Of a DNA stretch of 64,000 nt, positions 15,089-25,132 are shown in pieces (within the stretch, counting starts at the first letter, position 1; each line of letters begins with the position of its first letter). Source of the DNA: Marinovum algicola (GTDB lineage Bacteria; Pseudomonadota; Alphaproteobacteria; Rhodobacterales; Rhodobacteraceae); assembly GCF_900109145.1 (NCBI RefSeq), contig NZ_FNYY01000007.1, positions 62,001 to 126,000 of the forward strand, given 5' to 3'. The translations under genes were made by a program, and so were the position numbers. The notes beneath the pieces were generated by a model. That model saw only the letters and a list, made by a program, of their open reading frames with translations, had not been told where the DNA came from and did not search any database.

Positions 15089-16042
15089 TCAGCCCGAGCA
15101 GCTCGCCCCGCCCAGCACGCAGAACTTGGCACAATGGGGATGGTTGAGCGCGACCGGGCGCTCGGCCTCTTCCAGCGTCTGGCCGAGGTCGAACTCGGGC
15201 TCATACGGCAGGAGCGTGCAGGCCAGCACCGAAAGATGCCCGGCGCCCTTGCGCTTGACCACCATCCGGGAGGAGGAGCACATCACATCCTTGGGCGATT
15301 TGCCCAGGATGCCCCAGCAGGCGGTGGTGATCTCGGGCACTTCGACCCGGGTGTCCATTTCGGGAAACAGCACCGTCTCTGCCGGGCTGTCGGCGTCGAT
15401 GGCAAAGCCTTCGTCGGCAAAGAGCCGGCCAAAGCCCTGCCGCGCCGCCGCTTCGCTCTCGGCCCAGATGATCCGCCCGGCAACCGCCATGCGCACGCCC
15501 TGATCGCGCAGCCAGCGCATGCCGACAAGCGTGGACTCGTAGCTGCCCTCGCCGCGCTCGGCGTCGTGATGCACCCGGCTCCAGTGATCGAGTGAGACGC
15601 GCAGCGTGAGCTTGTCGCCGTATTCCGCCTGAAGCTCGGCAATCCCCGCCTGCACGCGTTTGCGCATCATCGGTCGCATGGCATTGGTCAGGATCAGAAC
15701 CTCGTAGCCGCGCGCCAGCGCAGCGCGCGCCATGGCGACCATCTCGGGATTCATGAAGGGCTCGCCGCCGGTAAAGCCGATCTCGCGCACGCCCCAGCGC
15801 CGCGCCTCGAGTTCATCGAGATAGCGCGCCACTTCGGCCTCGGTGATATAGACCAGCGCATCGTTGCTGGGCGAGCTTTCGATATAACAATTCGCGCATT
15901 CGATGTTGCACAGGGTGCCGGTGTTGAACCACAGGGTCTGCGGATCGCTGAGCGCGACCTTGGCGCGCGGCTCGCCCTTGGCGGTCAGGTCGGGGTCGAT
16001 GAATTTGCCGACATTGGCGTCGGAAAGCGTTTGATCTTTCAT
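15089..16042 (-). CDS. radical SAM protein
   Basis: A protein of about 317 residues from the ATG at 16042. The radical SAM CxxxCxxC motif is CNIECANC, preceded by LWFNTGTL, and it binds the 4Fe-4S cluster that cleaves S-adenosylmethionine. GFTGGEPFMNPE is the SAM-contacting 'GGEP' motif. Cysteines in TACWGILG, DVMCSSS, LACTLLP and the terminal CAKFCVLGGASC could hold an auxiliary cluster, as in SPASM-like enzymes. A longer reading to 16180 would start at GTG and run into the zwf promoter region; I prefer the ATG. The substrate is unknown, and there is no peptide precursor gene beside it. The DUF3179 gene converges on it. Confidence 0.85.
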   Translation of the reverse strand: MKDQTLSDANVGKFIDPDLTAKGEPRAKVALSDPQTLWFNTGTLCNIECANCYIESSPSNDALVYITEAEVARYLDELEARRWGVREIGFTGGEPFMNPEMVAMARAALARGYEVLILTNAMRPMMRKRVQAGIAELQAEYGDKLTLRVSLDHWSRVHHDAERGEGSYESTLVGMRWLRDQGVRMAVAGRIIWAESEAAARQGFGRLFADEGFAIDADSPAETVLFPEMDTRVEVPEITTACWGILGKSPKDVMCSSSRMVVKRKGAGHLSVLACTLLPYEPEFDLGQTLEEAERPVALNHPHCAKFCVLGGASCSG

Positions 16043-16191
16043 GAACTTGTCGCATATCTCCCGTTTCTTCCGGGGTAACTTGCGGGCGAAACGTTGCCAA
16101 TGCTCAACACTGAGCCTGACGCCATTGTGATGCGCAAAATGCGTGTTAGACTTTTCGCGACCAACCGGGTAGTGAGGCACCGAAGCCGGAA

Positions 16192-16203
16192 GTTAGCGCT
16201 AAC
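16192..16203. promoter_or_regulatory. perfect LacI-type palindrome upstream of zwf
   Basis: GTTAGCGCTAAC is a perfect 12-base palindrome with a central CG, the usual form of a LacI-family operator. It lies 63-74 bases upstream of the zwf ATG. The identical sequence occurs upstream of eno. In Rhodobacter the LacI-type regulator CceR controls Entner-Doudoroff and gluconeogenic genes, so it is the likely binder (inference). Confidence 0.65.
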
Positions 16204-16265
16204 AGCGTTGCGGCGGAAACTGATGCCGGTCTTAAAAAAGACCAATGACAGCAAAAGGATAGCTC

Positions 16266-17720
16266 ATGGTTTCACGTGTCATCCCTGTGAACCCGTTTGA
16301 TCTGGTTGTGTTTGGCGGCACGGGCGATCTGGCCCGCCGCAAGATTCTTCCCGGCCTGTTTCGCCGGTTCTGCGCCGGTCAGATGCCGCAGGACGCCCAG
16401 GTGATCGGCGCCGCGCGTTCCGAGATGGATGCCGAGGGCTATCGCCAGATGGTGCGCGACGCGATCCATGAATTCGACGGTCGGCGGCCCGAGGAATGCC
16501 CCGAGCTTGAGGGGTTTCTCAGCCGTCTCAGCTATGTGCAGGTCGACGCCCAGGGCGAAGGCGGCTGGCAGGAGCTCAAGGAACTGCTGCGCAAGGACAC
16601 CGTCAAGGCCTTCTACTTTTCGGTGGCGCCCTCTCTCTTCGGCGATATCGCGGAGCGGCTCAAGAACAACGGGCTGGCCAAGCGCGACGCGCGCATCGTG
16701 GTGGAAAAACCCTTTGGCCGCGATCTGGCGTCGGCGCAGGCGCTGAACAAATCGCTGGCGGCCTATTTCCACGAGGATCAGATCTACCGGATCGACCATT
16801 ACCTCGGCAAGGAAACCGTGCAGAACCTGATGGCGGTCCGTTTCGGCAACATGCTGTTCGAGCCGCTGTGGAACAGCCAGTACATCGACCACATCCAGAT
16901 CACCGTGGCCGAGACCGTCAGCGTCGGCGGCCGTGGCGGCTATTACGACAAATCCGGCGCGATGCGCGATATGGTGCAGAACCACCTGATGCAGCTGCTC
17001 TGCCTGATTGCCATGGAGCCGCCCTCGAAATTCGAACCGGGCGCGGTGCGCGACGAAAAGCTCAAGGTGATCCGCGCGCTCGAACCGGTCGAGCCGCATC
17101 ACATCGTGCGCGGCCAGTATGACGCCCAGGGCGACGAAGGCAGCTATCGCGACCATGCCGAGAATCCGCGCTCGCGCACCGAAAGCTTCGTGGCGCTGAA
17201 GTGCCATATCTCGAACTGGCGCTGGGCCGGCACGCCGATCTATCTGCGCACCGGCAAGCGGCTTCGGGCGCGCACCAGCGAGATTGCCGTGGTCTTCAAG
17301 GAAACCCCGCATTCAATCTTTGACGATGACGCCGGGCGCCACCGCAATATCCTGACCATCCGGCTTCAGCCGAACGAGGGCATGGAGCTCGGGGTGACGA
17401 TCAAGGAACCGGGGCCGGGGGGCATGCGTCTTGTTGATGTGCCGCTCGACATGTCGTTCTCTGACGCGCTGGGGCCCGATGCCGAAGAGGTGCCGGATGC
17501 CTACGAGCGCTTGATCATGGATGTGATCCGCGGCAACCAGACGCTCTTCATGCGTGGCGACGAGGTCGAGGCCGCCTGGGCCTGGACCGATCCGATCATC
17601 GAGGGCTGGGAAGCGCGCAACGATGTGCCCAAACTCTATGACCCGATGTCGTCGGGGCCAGAGGATTCGCTGATGCTGATGCACCGCGACGGCCGCAAAT
17701 GGCGGGAAATCAGGCCCTGA
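16266..17720 (+). CDS. zwf: glucose-6-phosphate 1-dehydrogenase
   Basis: A 484-residue enzyme oxidising glucose 6-phosphate to 6-phosphogluconolactone with NADP+ or NAD+. The coenzyme motif LVVFGGTGDLARRKI is at the N-terminus. The active-site block RIDHYLGKETVQN carries the catalytic His/Asp neighbourhood, and VVEKPFGRD is also conserved. The length is standard. AAAGGAT precedes the ATG. It is first in a zwf-pgl-pgi operon (gaps of 38 and 35 bases), the entry to the Entner-Doudoroff route; edd and eda are not in this window. A perfect LacI-type palindrome lies in the promoter region. Confidence 0.96.
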   Translation: MVSRVIPVNPFDLVVFGGTGDLARRKILPGLFRRFCAGQMPQDAQVIGAARSEMDAEGYRQMVRDAIHEFDGRRPEECPELEGFLSRLSYVQVDAQGEGGWQELKELLRKDTVKAFYFSVAPSLFGDIAERLKNNGLAKRDARIVVEKPFGRDLASAQALNKSLAAYFHEDQIYRIDHYLGKETVQNLMAVRFGNMLFEPLWNSQYIDHIQITVAETVSVGGRGGYYDKSGAMRDMVQNHLMQLLCLIAMEPPSKFEPGAVRDEKLKVIRALEPVEPHHIVRGQYDAQGDEGSYRDHAENPRSRTESFVALKCHISNWRWAGTPIYLRTGKRLRARTSEIAVVFKETPHSIFDDDAGRHRNILTIRLQPNEGMELGVTIKEPGPGGMRLVDVPLDMSFSDALGPDAEEVPDAYERLIMDVIRGNQTLFMRGDEVEAAWAWTDPIIEGWEARNDVPKLYDPMSSGPEDSLMLMHRDGRKWREIRP

Positions 17721-17758
17721 TCTCCCGGCACCGCAACTGAGACAAGAAAGGACATGTC

Positions 17759-18430
17759 ATGGACTTCGTCGACTATCCTGACCGTGAAATGCTGGCGATC
17801 GACGTCGCCAACAAACTGGCCGGCGAGCTGCGTGCGGCACTGGAACACGAGGACCGGGTGCTGATGGCGGTGCCGGGCGGCACCACGCCGGGGCCGATCT
17901 TCGACGATCTCTGCGCCGCCGATCTCGATTGGAGCCGGGTCGACGTCATGCTCTCTGACGAGCGCTGGGTGCCCGAGGACAGCGAGCGTTCCAACACCCG
18001 CCTGCTGCGGCAGCGGCTTCTGGTCGAACGGGCGGCGGCGGCGCGGTATCTGCCGCTCTATCTGCCGGGCGATGCGCCCGAAGAACGGTTGGAAGAGCTC
18101 GAGGCCAATATCACCCCGCGGCTGCCCATTCAGGTGCTGGTGCTGGGCATGGGGGCCGACATGCACACCGCCTCGCTCTTTCCCGGCGCCGACAAGCTGG
18201 CCGAGGCGCTCGATCCCAAGGCGCCGGCGCTGATGGCAATGCGTGCCCCCGGCGCGCCCGAGCCGCGGATTACCCTGACCGCGCCGGTGCTCGATGGGGC
18301 CATGTCCAAGCACATCATCATCTTTGGCGCGGAAAAGCGCGAGGCGCTGGAACGTGCCCGCCACCTCAAGCCCAGCGAAGCGCCGGTGGCGGCCGTGCTG
18401 TCGCAGGCCCAGGTGCATTGGGCGCCCTGA
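17759..18430 (+). CDS. pgl: 6-phosphogluconolactonase
   Basis: A 223-residue member of the glucosamine-6-phosphate isomerase/lactonase fold (DevB type). [13 protein letters not shown] is the phosphate-binding loop, [10 protein letters not shown] holds the family Asp-Glu-Arg-Trp motif, and [16 protein letters not shown] is the active-site His block. It hydrolyses the lactone made by Zwf, whose gene ends 38 bases upstream; pgi follows 35 bases downstream. Confidence 0.94.
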   Translation: MDFVDYPDREMLAIDVANKLAGELRAALEHEDRVLMAVPGGTTPGPIFDDLCAADLDWSRVDVMLSDERWVPEDSERSNTRLLRQRLLVERAAAARYLPLYLPGDAPEERLEELEANITPRLPIQVLVLGMGADMHTASLFPGADKLAEALDPKAPALMAMRAPGAPEPRITLTAPVLDGAMSKHIIIFGAEKREALERARHLKPSEAPVAAVLSQAQVHWAP

Positions 18431-18465
18431 ACAGATCAACCGGCCTTACGAAGGACATGGAATTC

Positions 18466-20067
18466 ATGTGGACCAAGCTGAAGTCTCTGGCGCAGGACGC
18501 CGAGACCCGTAAAATCACCGAGCTGTTCGAAGACCCCGGGCGCGCGGAGGCCTTCTCTACCAGTTTCGACCAGACCCTGTTTGATTTTTCCAAGACCAAC
18601 ATTGACGCCGCCACGCTTGCGGCGCTGCTCGAACTGGCCGAAAACGCCGGCGTCGCAACCAAGCGCGATGCGATGTTCTCGGGCGCGAAGATCAATGAAA
18701 CCGAAGGCCGCGCCGTGCTTCATACCGCGCTGCGCAACCTCGACGGCGCGCCGGTGGCGGTCGACGGCGAGGATGTCATGCCCGGCGTCCTGAAGACGCT
18801 GGACCGGATGAGCGACTTTGCCGGCCAGGTGCGCGACGGCAGCTTCCGGGGGCAGGGCGGCGCGATCACCGATGTGGTCAACATCGGCATCGGCGGATCG
18901 GATCTGGGGCCGGTGATGGCCTACAAGGCGCTTGCGCCATATGCGGACGGCCCGCGGGTGCACTATGTGTCGAACGTCGACGGCGCCGACATTGCCGATA
19001 CGCTGCGCGGGCTGAACCCGGAAACCACGCTGGTGATCGTGGCGTCCAAGACCTTTACCACCATCGAGACGATGACCAATGCCCGCACCGCGCGAGCCTG
19101 GATGTCGGAAAAGGTCTCGGATCCGGCGGCGCAATTCGCGGCGCTGAGCACGGATCAGGAAAAGACCGGCGCTTTCGGCATCGACCCGGCCCGCGTCTTC
19201 GGCTTCGAGGATTGGGTTGGCGGGCGTTATTCCGTCTGGGGTCCGATTGGCCTGTCGCTGATGATCGGCATCGGCTCCGATGCCTTCCGCGCCTTCCTGC
19301 GTGGCGGCCAGGCGATGGATCGGCACTTCAAGGAGGCGGAGTTTGCCGAGAACATGCCGGTGCTGCTGGCGCTGGTGGGGATCTGGCACAACCAGGTGCT
19401 GGGCCACGCCACCCGCGCGGTCCTGCCCTATGACAACCGGCTTGTGCGCCTGCCGGCCTACTTGCAACAGCTCGAGATGGAGAGCAACGGCAAGAGCGTC
19501 GCCATTGACGGATCGGACCTTGGCCACAATTCCGGGCCGGTGGTCTGGGGCGAGCCGGGGACCAACGGTCAGCACGCCTTCTATCAGCTCATTCACCAGG
19601 GCACGCGGGTCATTCCCTGCGAGTTTCTGGTCGCCGCCGAAGGTCATGAGCCCGAGCTGGCGCATCACCATCAACTTCTGGTCGCCAATTGCCTGGCGCA
19701 ATCCGAGGCGCTGATGCGCGGCCGCACGCTCGACGAGGCGCGCGAGAAGGTGGCCGGCAAGTTCGAGGGCGACGAGATGGAACGGCAGGCACGGCACCGG
19801 GTCTTTCCCGGCAACCGGCCCTCGACCACGCTGATCTATCCGCAGCTGACGCCCGAGATACTCGGCCAAATCGTGGCGCTTTACGAGCATCGGGTCTTTG
19901 TCGAAGGCGTCATTCTCGACATCAACTCCTACGACCAATGGGGCGTCGAACTGGGCAAGGAGCTGGCCACCGCGCTGGGCCCGATCGTCGCCGGCGAGGA
20001 AAGCGCCGAGAGCAAGGACGGCTCGACCCGCCAGTTGGTGGAATACGTCCTGAAACACCGCGGCTGA
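18466..20067 (+). CDS. pgi: glucose-6-phosphate isomerase
   Basis: A 533-residue sugar isomerase interconverting glucose and fructose 6-phosphates. The SIS-fold motifs [35 protein letters not shown], the catalytic block [13 protein letters not shown], and the terminal [13 protein letters not shown] plus [14 protein letters not shown] are all present. The ATG at 18466 was chosen because GAAGGA stands ten bases before it; an ATG nine bases earlier is too close to that site. It is last of the zwf-pgl-pgi operon. Confidence 0.95.
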   Translation: MWTKLKSLAQDAETRKITELFEDPGRAEAFSTSFDQTLFDFSKTNIDAATLAALLELAENAGVATKRDAMFSGAKINETEGRAVLHTALRNLDGAPVAVDGEDVMPGVLKTLDRMSDFAGQVRDGSFRGQGGAITDVVNIGIGGSDLGPVMAYKALAPYADGPRVHYVSNVDGADIADTLRGLNPETTLVIVASKTFTTIETMTNARTARAWMSEKVSDPAAQFAALSTDQEKTGAFGIDPARVFGFEDWVGGRYSVWGPIGLSLMIGIGSDAFRAFLRGGQAMDRHFKEAEFAENMPVLLALVGIWHNQVLGHATRAVLPYDNRLVRLPAYLQQLEMESNGKSVAIDGSDLGHNSGPVVWGEPGTNGQHAFYQLIHQGTRVIPCEFLVAAEGHEPELAHHHQLLVANCLAQSEALMRGRTLDEAREKVAGKFEGDEMERQARHRVFPGNRPSTTLIYPQLTPEILGQIVALYEHRVFVEGVILDINSYDQWGVELGKELATALGPIVAGEESAESKDGSTRQLVEYVLKHRG

Positions 20068-20387
20068 GCGCCGCCAGACCCGGCCGGTCCCGCACCGGCC
20101 GGGCCACGCCTCGGCAGGACCGGGGTGGCCCCGATCTGGCCCATGCGGCGCGGCCGCACATGATCATTTCCAAAATTTCAGGTCCCCAGTCGCCCGGCGC
20201 CGCGGTCTTGGCGTCGTTGTGGCGGGGCGCGGTCCTTGGGCGCCGGCAGGGCACCGGCGCCTGTGGCCGTCTCCGGCCTGGCCCGAAGGGGCCGGAGCAA
20301 GCGCAGGCCCAAACGAAAAATGGACGGGAATATATCCCGTCCAAGTTAGTAGAGCTGGTGGTAAAAAAAGGTTCCGGCCGGGGAAGG
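20068..20387. other. intergenic region after pgi, several hairpins
   Basis: No gene is supported. GC-rich hairpins are frequent: GGCGCCGG/CCGGCGCC near 20239-20261 and CTCCGGCC/GGCCGGAG near 20272-20298; one of them probably ends the pgi transcript. The strongest hairpin, 20322-20342, points the other way and is listed separately. Confidence 0.5.
20316..20342 (-). terminator. intrinsic terminator of the small membrane-protein gene
   Basis: GGACGGGA (20322-20329) and TCCCGTCC (20335-20342) form a perfect 8-bp stem around ATATA. On the minus strand it is followed by ATTTTT. It lies 46 bases after the stop of the minus-strand gene at 20388-20801. Confidence 0.7.
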
Positions 20388-20801
20388 CTAGAACAGGCCT
20401 TGCCAACCACCACGGACAAGGGCCGTCTCGCCACCGCCCTGGATTGTCAGGATCAGCAGCGCGAAGAGGAAGCCTGTGGCATGCAGGAATTCCCAGACGG
20501 CCGCCGGACCGTAGACAGCATAGGGGGCGGTAAAATCAAACAGGATCAACACCGTGATCAGGACCATCGACGAAAAGGCGATGATGCGGGTGCGGATGCC
20601 CAGCATCAGCCACAGTGCGAAGATCAGGATCAGCAGGACGAGGGGGACGGTCATGAAGCGAAACTGCGACACGTAGTCGAAGTTCATCCATGAATGGGAA
20701 AACGGCCCCCGGTAAACGCCGATTGTCGTGAGGGCACACAGCAGGAGCGTGTACCCACAGAACAGACGCAACAGAAGTGTCATGTAGCGTTCGTATTTCA
20801 T
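20388..20801 (-). CDS. small inner-membrane protein, DoxX-like topology
   Basis: A 137-residue hydrophobic protein with four predicted membrane helices (about 8-28, 50-68, 74-94 and 105-122). Arg/Lys-rich ends suggest cytoplasmic termini. The layout and the LLRLFCGYTLL start resemble DoxX/DoxD-like proteins, but no decisive motif is visible. The ATG at 20801 is preceded by GAGG; a GTG codon directly before it is an alternative start. Composition is slightly AT-richer than the neighbours. The gene stands alone between pgi and the small lipoprotein gene, with its own terminator at 20316-20342. Confidence 0.65.
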   Translation of the reverse strand: MKYERYMTLLLRLFCGYTLLLCALTTIGVYRGPFSHSWMNFDYVSQFRFMTVPLVLLILIFALWLMLGIRTRIIAFSSMVLITVLILFDFTAPYAVYGPAAVWEFLHATGFLFALLILTIQGGGETALVRGGWQGLF

Positions 20802-21291
20802 CACTGCCTCGGTAGGATCTTGTTATCTTTTAGTTGAGTTCATCATATTTAACAAAATTAGCAATTCAACCAAAAAGGTGCATGTCAGATGCTGTTTAAT
20901 ATGTGAAGTAACGGCGGACTTGAGTTAATACGTTGATTTTAAACAGTTGTTGGTATTGATGTTACATTGATTACCGTGGCGTTCGCGTCACGCAATATGT
21001 AAATCAGGCTGATTTAGCGACCGCACAGGTTGTATCGATTGTGTCGAGGCGCTTTGGCTAATTTGTAAGTTGCACTGAATTACCAATGATAGTCTCTGCC
21101 TATAGATGTTGACGTGGGTATTCGGCACGTCAGCCGATTGACTATTTCGCTTTGGCCAAAGCGGTTTCGGCGGGGTTTCGCCGACCATAAAAGTTTTTAC
21201 GCAAAAACGCGCTTGGCGGCATAATCCGGCTGGCCCCGACGCGCAGCGGCACTAGGTTCGGGGTCATCAACACTGGAACCAGGAGACACAG
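20802..21291. other. 490-base AT-rich intergenic region with palindrome at 21148
   Basis: No coding gene is seen; all six frames are broken. It is the most AT-rich gap in the window and must hold the divergent promoters of the small membrane-protein gene and the lipoprotein gene. A 16-base perfect palindrome (21148-21163) and a small hairpin CGGCG/CGCCG just after it lie about 130 bases before the lipoprotein start. Confidence 0.5.
21148..21163. repeat. perfect 16-base palindrome
   Basis: CGCTTTGGCCAAAGCG is perfectly self-complementary with no spacer, as expected of an operator for a dimeric repressor rather than of a terminator. It stands 128 bases upstream of the lipoprotein start. The binder is unknown. 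Confidence 0.45.
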
Positions 21292-21564
21292 ATGAAACTC
21301 CCAAGTATTGCGGCTGCGGCCTTTGCGCTCACTGGCCTCGCGGCCTGCGAGTCCCTGACACCTGAGCAACGTTCTGTCGTTGGTGTGACCGGCGGCGCGG
21401 CAGCGGGCCTTATCGCGGCCTCCGCTCTCGAGGCTGATGACAACTGGCGCCTGATCTCGGCTCTGGCCGGCGCGGCGGCAGGGACGGTCGTGGCGCAGAA
21501 CACCGCCACCGGCAGCTGCGCCTACGCGCGTGGCGACGGGACCTACTACAAGGCGCCCTGCTAA
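21292..21564 (+). CDS. small lipoprotein with glycine-rich segment
   Basis: A 90-residue protein with a lipoprotein signal: MKLPSIAAAAFALTGLAAC, lipobox LAAC with Cys at 19. After the Cys, TPEQRSVVGVTGGAAAGLIAAS and a second Gly/Ala-rich helix (ALAGAAAGTVVAQ) resemble the glycine-zipper segments of small outer-membrane lipoproteins. The C-terminus SCAYARGDGTYYKAPC has two cysteines. GGAGA precedes the ATG. The stop overlaps the convergent acetyltransferase stop by four bases. The function is not known. Confidence 0.75.
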   Translation: MKLPSIAAAAFALTGLAACESLTPEQRSVVGVTGGAAAGLIAASALEADDNWRLISALAGAAAGTVVAQNTATGSCAYARGDGTYYKAPC

Positions 21565-22076
21565 AGCGTCATTTCAAAGTACAGCAGGTGCCCCTCGGCT
21601 TCGGGGGGCACCGGTTGATAGGGGCCGCGCAGGCGAAAGCCGAGCGACAGATAGAGCCTCTGCGCCGCAACAAGCGGTTTGGACGTATCCATCAGGATAC
21701 GTTCAAAGTGCAATCTCCGACATTCTGCGATCAAGGACTGCATGAGTGCATAGCCTGCGCCTATGCCTCTGGTGGTGTCTGTGACATAGACTCGCTTGAT
21801 TTCGGCCGACCTTGGGGAGAGCGAATGCACCATTCCGCACCCTACGGATGATTCGCCCAGCATTGCCAATCTGATGAAGCCGTGCGGCGGCGCATGGCTC
21901 TCGGCGATCTGCTCCATCAGCGCGGCATATTTGGCCTCGGGGTAGAACAGGGTGACCAGTTCGGCGTCAAAGGCCGAGAGCGACATCAGATAGGCCCGGT
22001 ACTCCCAGCACAGCTGTCGGACCGCCTCGAGCTCGGCGGGGGTGCGGGGCGATATGATCCGTAGGTCCGGCAACAA
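21561..22076 (-). CDS. GNAT-family N-acetyltransferase
   Basis: A protein of about 171 residues with the GNAT fold. The acetyl-CoA-binding motif A is VYVTDTTRGIGAGYALMQSLI (R/Q-x-x-G-x-G/A type), followed by the beta-5/alpha-4 segment and AQRLYLSLGFRLRGPY, the family's C-terminal Y-x-x-x-G-F. No ATG exists near the N-terminus. The family-like start ...LRIISPRTPAEL needs TTG at 22076, which has GGAGAGG six bases upstream; TTG at 22091 is the other option. That GGAGAGG is also the right arm of the eno terminator. The substrate is unknown. Confidence 0.8.
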   Translation of the reverse strand: MLPDLRIISPRTPAELEAVRQLCWEYRAYLMSLSAFDAELVTLFYPEAKYAALMEQIAESHAPPHGFIRLAMLGESSVGCGMVHSLSPRSAEIKRVYVTDTTRGIGAGYALMQSLIAECRRLHFERILMDTSKPLVAAQRLYLSLGFRLRGPYQPVPPEAEGHLLYFEMTL

Positions 22077-22108
22077 AAAGGGCCTCTCCAAGCGAATAGA
22101 GAGACCCT
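22075..22108 (-). terminator. intrinsic terminator of eno, overlapping the acetyltransferase start
   Basis: In the minus-strand RNA AGGGUCUCUC (22108-22099) pairs with GAGAGGCCCU (22088-22079) through ten pairs, one of them G-U, followed by a U-run at 22079-22075. It lies about 30 bases after the eno stop. The same bases provide the ribosome site of the acetyltransferase gene. Confidence 0.7.
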
Positions 22109-22137
22109 AGACCCATGCCACCCGAGGCGGCAAAAGG

Positions 22138-23451
<1,314 letters not shown>

Positions 23452-23485
23452 TTAACAGAGGCCTCGGGCTTTGGGAACCAGTTTG

Positions 23486-23497
23486 GTTAGCGCTAAC
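23486..23497. promoter_or_regulatory. perfect LacI-type palindrome upstream of eno
   Basis: GTTAGCGCTAAC, identical to the site in front of zwf at 16192-16203. It lies 71-82 bases upstream of the eno ATG. Two perfect copies in front of two central-carbon genes within 8 kb make a shared LacI-family regulator likely. Confidence 0.65.
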
Positions 23498-23587
23498 AAG
23501 TGCGCCGTTGCAGCGCAACGCCGCGCTGCTGCCCTTGCGGCAGGCCCTGCGTATGGTGCGGGCAGGGCGGCCTGTCGCGAATCTTGC

Positions 23588-24469
23588 TCAGGCCGGGGCC
23601 TGGACCGGCGCCCTGGCCAGCTGTCGTTCGCGGAAAAAGGTGTAGAGGCCGGAGATCAGGATGATCGCCGCGCCCAGCAGCGTCAGCGTATCGGGCCGGT
23701 CGCCCAGGACGATCACGCCAAGCCCCATGGTAAAGACCAGCCGGCTGTAGCGGAACGGCGAGACGATGGCCGCCGGCGCAAGCCGCATCGCGGCGGTGAC
23801 GAGGTAATAGCCCGAGGTGGTGACCACCACGGCCACGCCGATATAGGCAAATCCGCCGCCGCCGGTGCTCCAGTCCGGCCCCATGATCAGCATCAGCACC
23901 AGCCCTGCCGGCACCGTCGCGCCAAATCCCCAGGTCGAGAGGGTCAGCGAATTGATCGCCGCCGGCACCCGTCGCGTCAGAAGATCGCGTGCCGCCAGCC
24001 CACAGGCGCCAAGCGCCACCAGAAGCGCCGCCGGCTCGAACCCCGCCATGCCCGGCCGGATCACCAGCAGCATGCCGACCAGCCCGGCCAGGATCGCGGC
24101 CCAGCGGCGCCAGCCCACGGCCTCGCCCAGAAACAGCGCCGCGCCCAGGGTGACAAGCAGGGGCGTAGTCTGCATGATCGCCGCCACCATCGGCAGCGGT
24201 GTCCAGGCGATGCCGGTCACCATCCCCAAGGCCGCGAGCACCTCGGCCAGGTTGCGGGACATCACGGTCGGATGCCAGAACGCCGGGCTGACAAGCGGGA
24301 TGCCGCGCAGTGCCGCGATCAGCATGAACAGAAGCGTGCCGCCAAGGCTGAGAAAGAACATCACCTGCCCGGGCGGCAGGCTTTGCGCCGAAAGCTTGAT
24401 GAACAGATCGCTCAGCGCGAGGCAGGCCATCGACGCCGTCATGAAAAGGATCGCGCGCAGCACCTGCAT
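23588..24469 (-). CDS. EamA/DMT-superfamily transporter
   Basis: A 293-residue inner-membrane protein with ten hydrophobic helices in two EamA repeats; the first repeat ends with LGEAVGWRRWAAILAGLVGMLLVIRPG and the second with LGDRPDTLTLLGAAIILISGLY, the typical repeat ends. It starts at ATG 24469, with a weak ribosome site; longer readings add non-hydrophobic residues. The substrate cannot be inferred. It follows the Fur-family gene by 65 bases and may be co-transcribed with it. Confidence 0.85.
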   Translation of the reverse strand: MQVLRAILFMTASMACLALSDLFIKLSAQSLPPGQVMFFLSLGGTLLFMLIAALRGIPLVSPAFWHPTVMSRNLAEVLAALGMVTGIAWTPLPMVAAIMQTTPLLVTLGAALFLGEAVGWRRWAAILAGLVGMLLVIRPGMAGFEPAALLVALGACGLAARDLLTRRVPAAINSLTLSTWGFGATVPAGLVLMLIMGPDWSTGGGGFAYIGVAVVVTTSGYYLVTAAMRLAPAAIVSPFRYSRLVFTMGLGVIVLGDRPDTLTLLGAAIILISGLYTFFRERQLARAPVQAPA

Positions 24470-24534
24470 CAGCTTACTTTCAATGTTAAGTATCCCGCCC
24501 TGACTATCCTCTGCACAGCGGGAAGCCAAGGCGC

Positions 24535-24945
24535 TTACTTCTTGAGCGGCACCCCATAGAGCTCGAGCCGGTGCCCCTTGAGCCGATAACCCAGCTTTTC
24601 GGCGATCTTTTCCTGCAAGGCCTCGATCTCGGGATCGACGAATTCGATCACCGCGCCCGAGTTCATGTCGATCAGATGGTCGTGGTGGTCGCGCTCGGCA
24701 TCTTCATAGCGCGCCCGGCCGTCGCCGAATTCGTGCTTTTCCAGAATGCCAGCCTCTTCGAACAGTTTCACCGTGCGATAGACCGTGGCGATGGAAATCG
24801 CCGCGTCGCGGGCCGAGGCGCGGGCATAAAGCTCTTCGACGTCCGGGTGATCGTCGCTGTCTTCCAGCACTGCCGCAATGACCCGTCGCTGGCCGGTCAT
24901 GCGCAGGCCCTTGGCCTCGCAGCGTTCCAGAATGGTGTAGCTCAT
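24535..24945 (-). CDS. Fur-family metalloregulator (Fur/Mur type)
   Basis: A 136-residue DNA-binding protein. The winged helix occupies about 1-80, with GLRMTGQRRVIAAVL and ISIATVYRTVKLFEEAGI, the recognition helix. The dimerisation domain carries the metal-ligand block DHHDHLIDMNSGAVIEF. The CxxC zinc site of classical Fur is absent, as is common in alphaproteobacterial Fur/Mur proteins, where the protein often senses manganese. The C-terminus HRLELYGVPLKK is typical. The start MSYTILERC is at 24945; the long upstream frame is Arg-rich and non-coding. It is divergent from the dehydrogenase gene at 25133. Confidence 0.9.
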   Translation of the reverse strand: MSYTILERCEAKGLRMTGQRRVIAAVLEDSDDHPDVEELYARASARDAAISIATVYRTVKLFEEAGILEKHEFGDGRARYEDAERDHHDHLIDMNSGAVIEFVDPEIEALQEKIAEKLGYRLKGHRLELYGVPLKK

Positions 24946-25132
24946 GATCTCGCCCGGTTGTCGTCCCGCGCGGCGACGTCTAGGCGATTTGCCCCGACGG
25001 GAAAAGCCCCGGCTGGCGATTTGTTCGCGTCGCCGCAGCGTCGCTGAAGGCATCGCGAGAGCATTGGACAAAAATGTCTAGACGGAATCAGAGACCCGTC
25101 CTACCGTCGCCCTGACAGCCAGGGAGAGCGCC

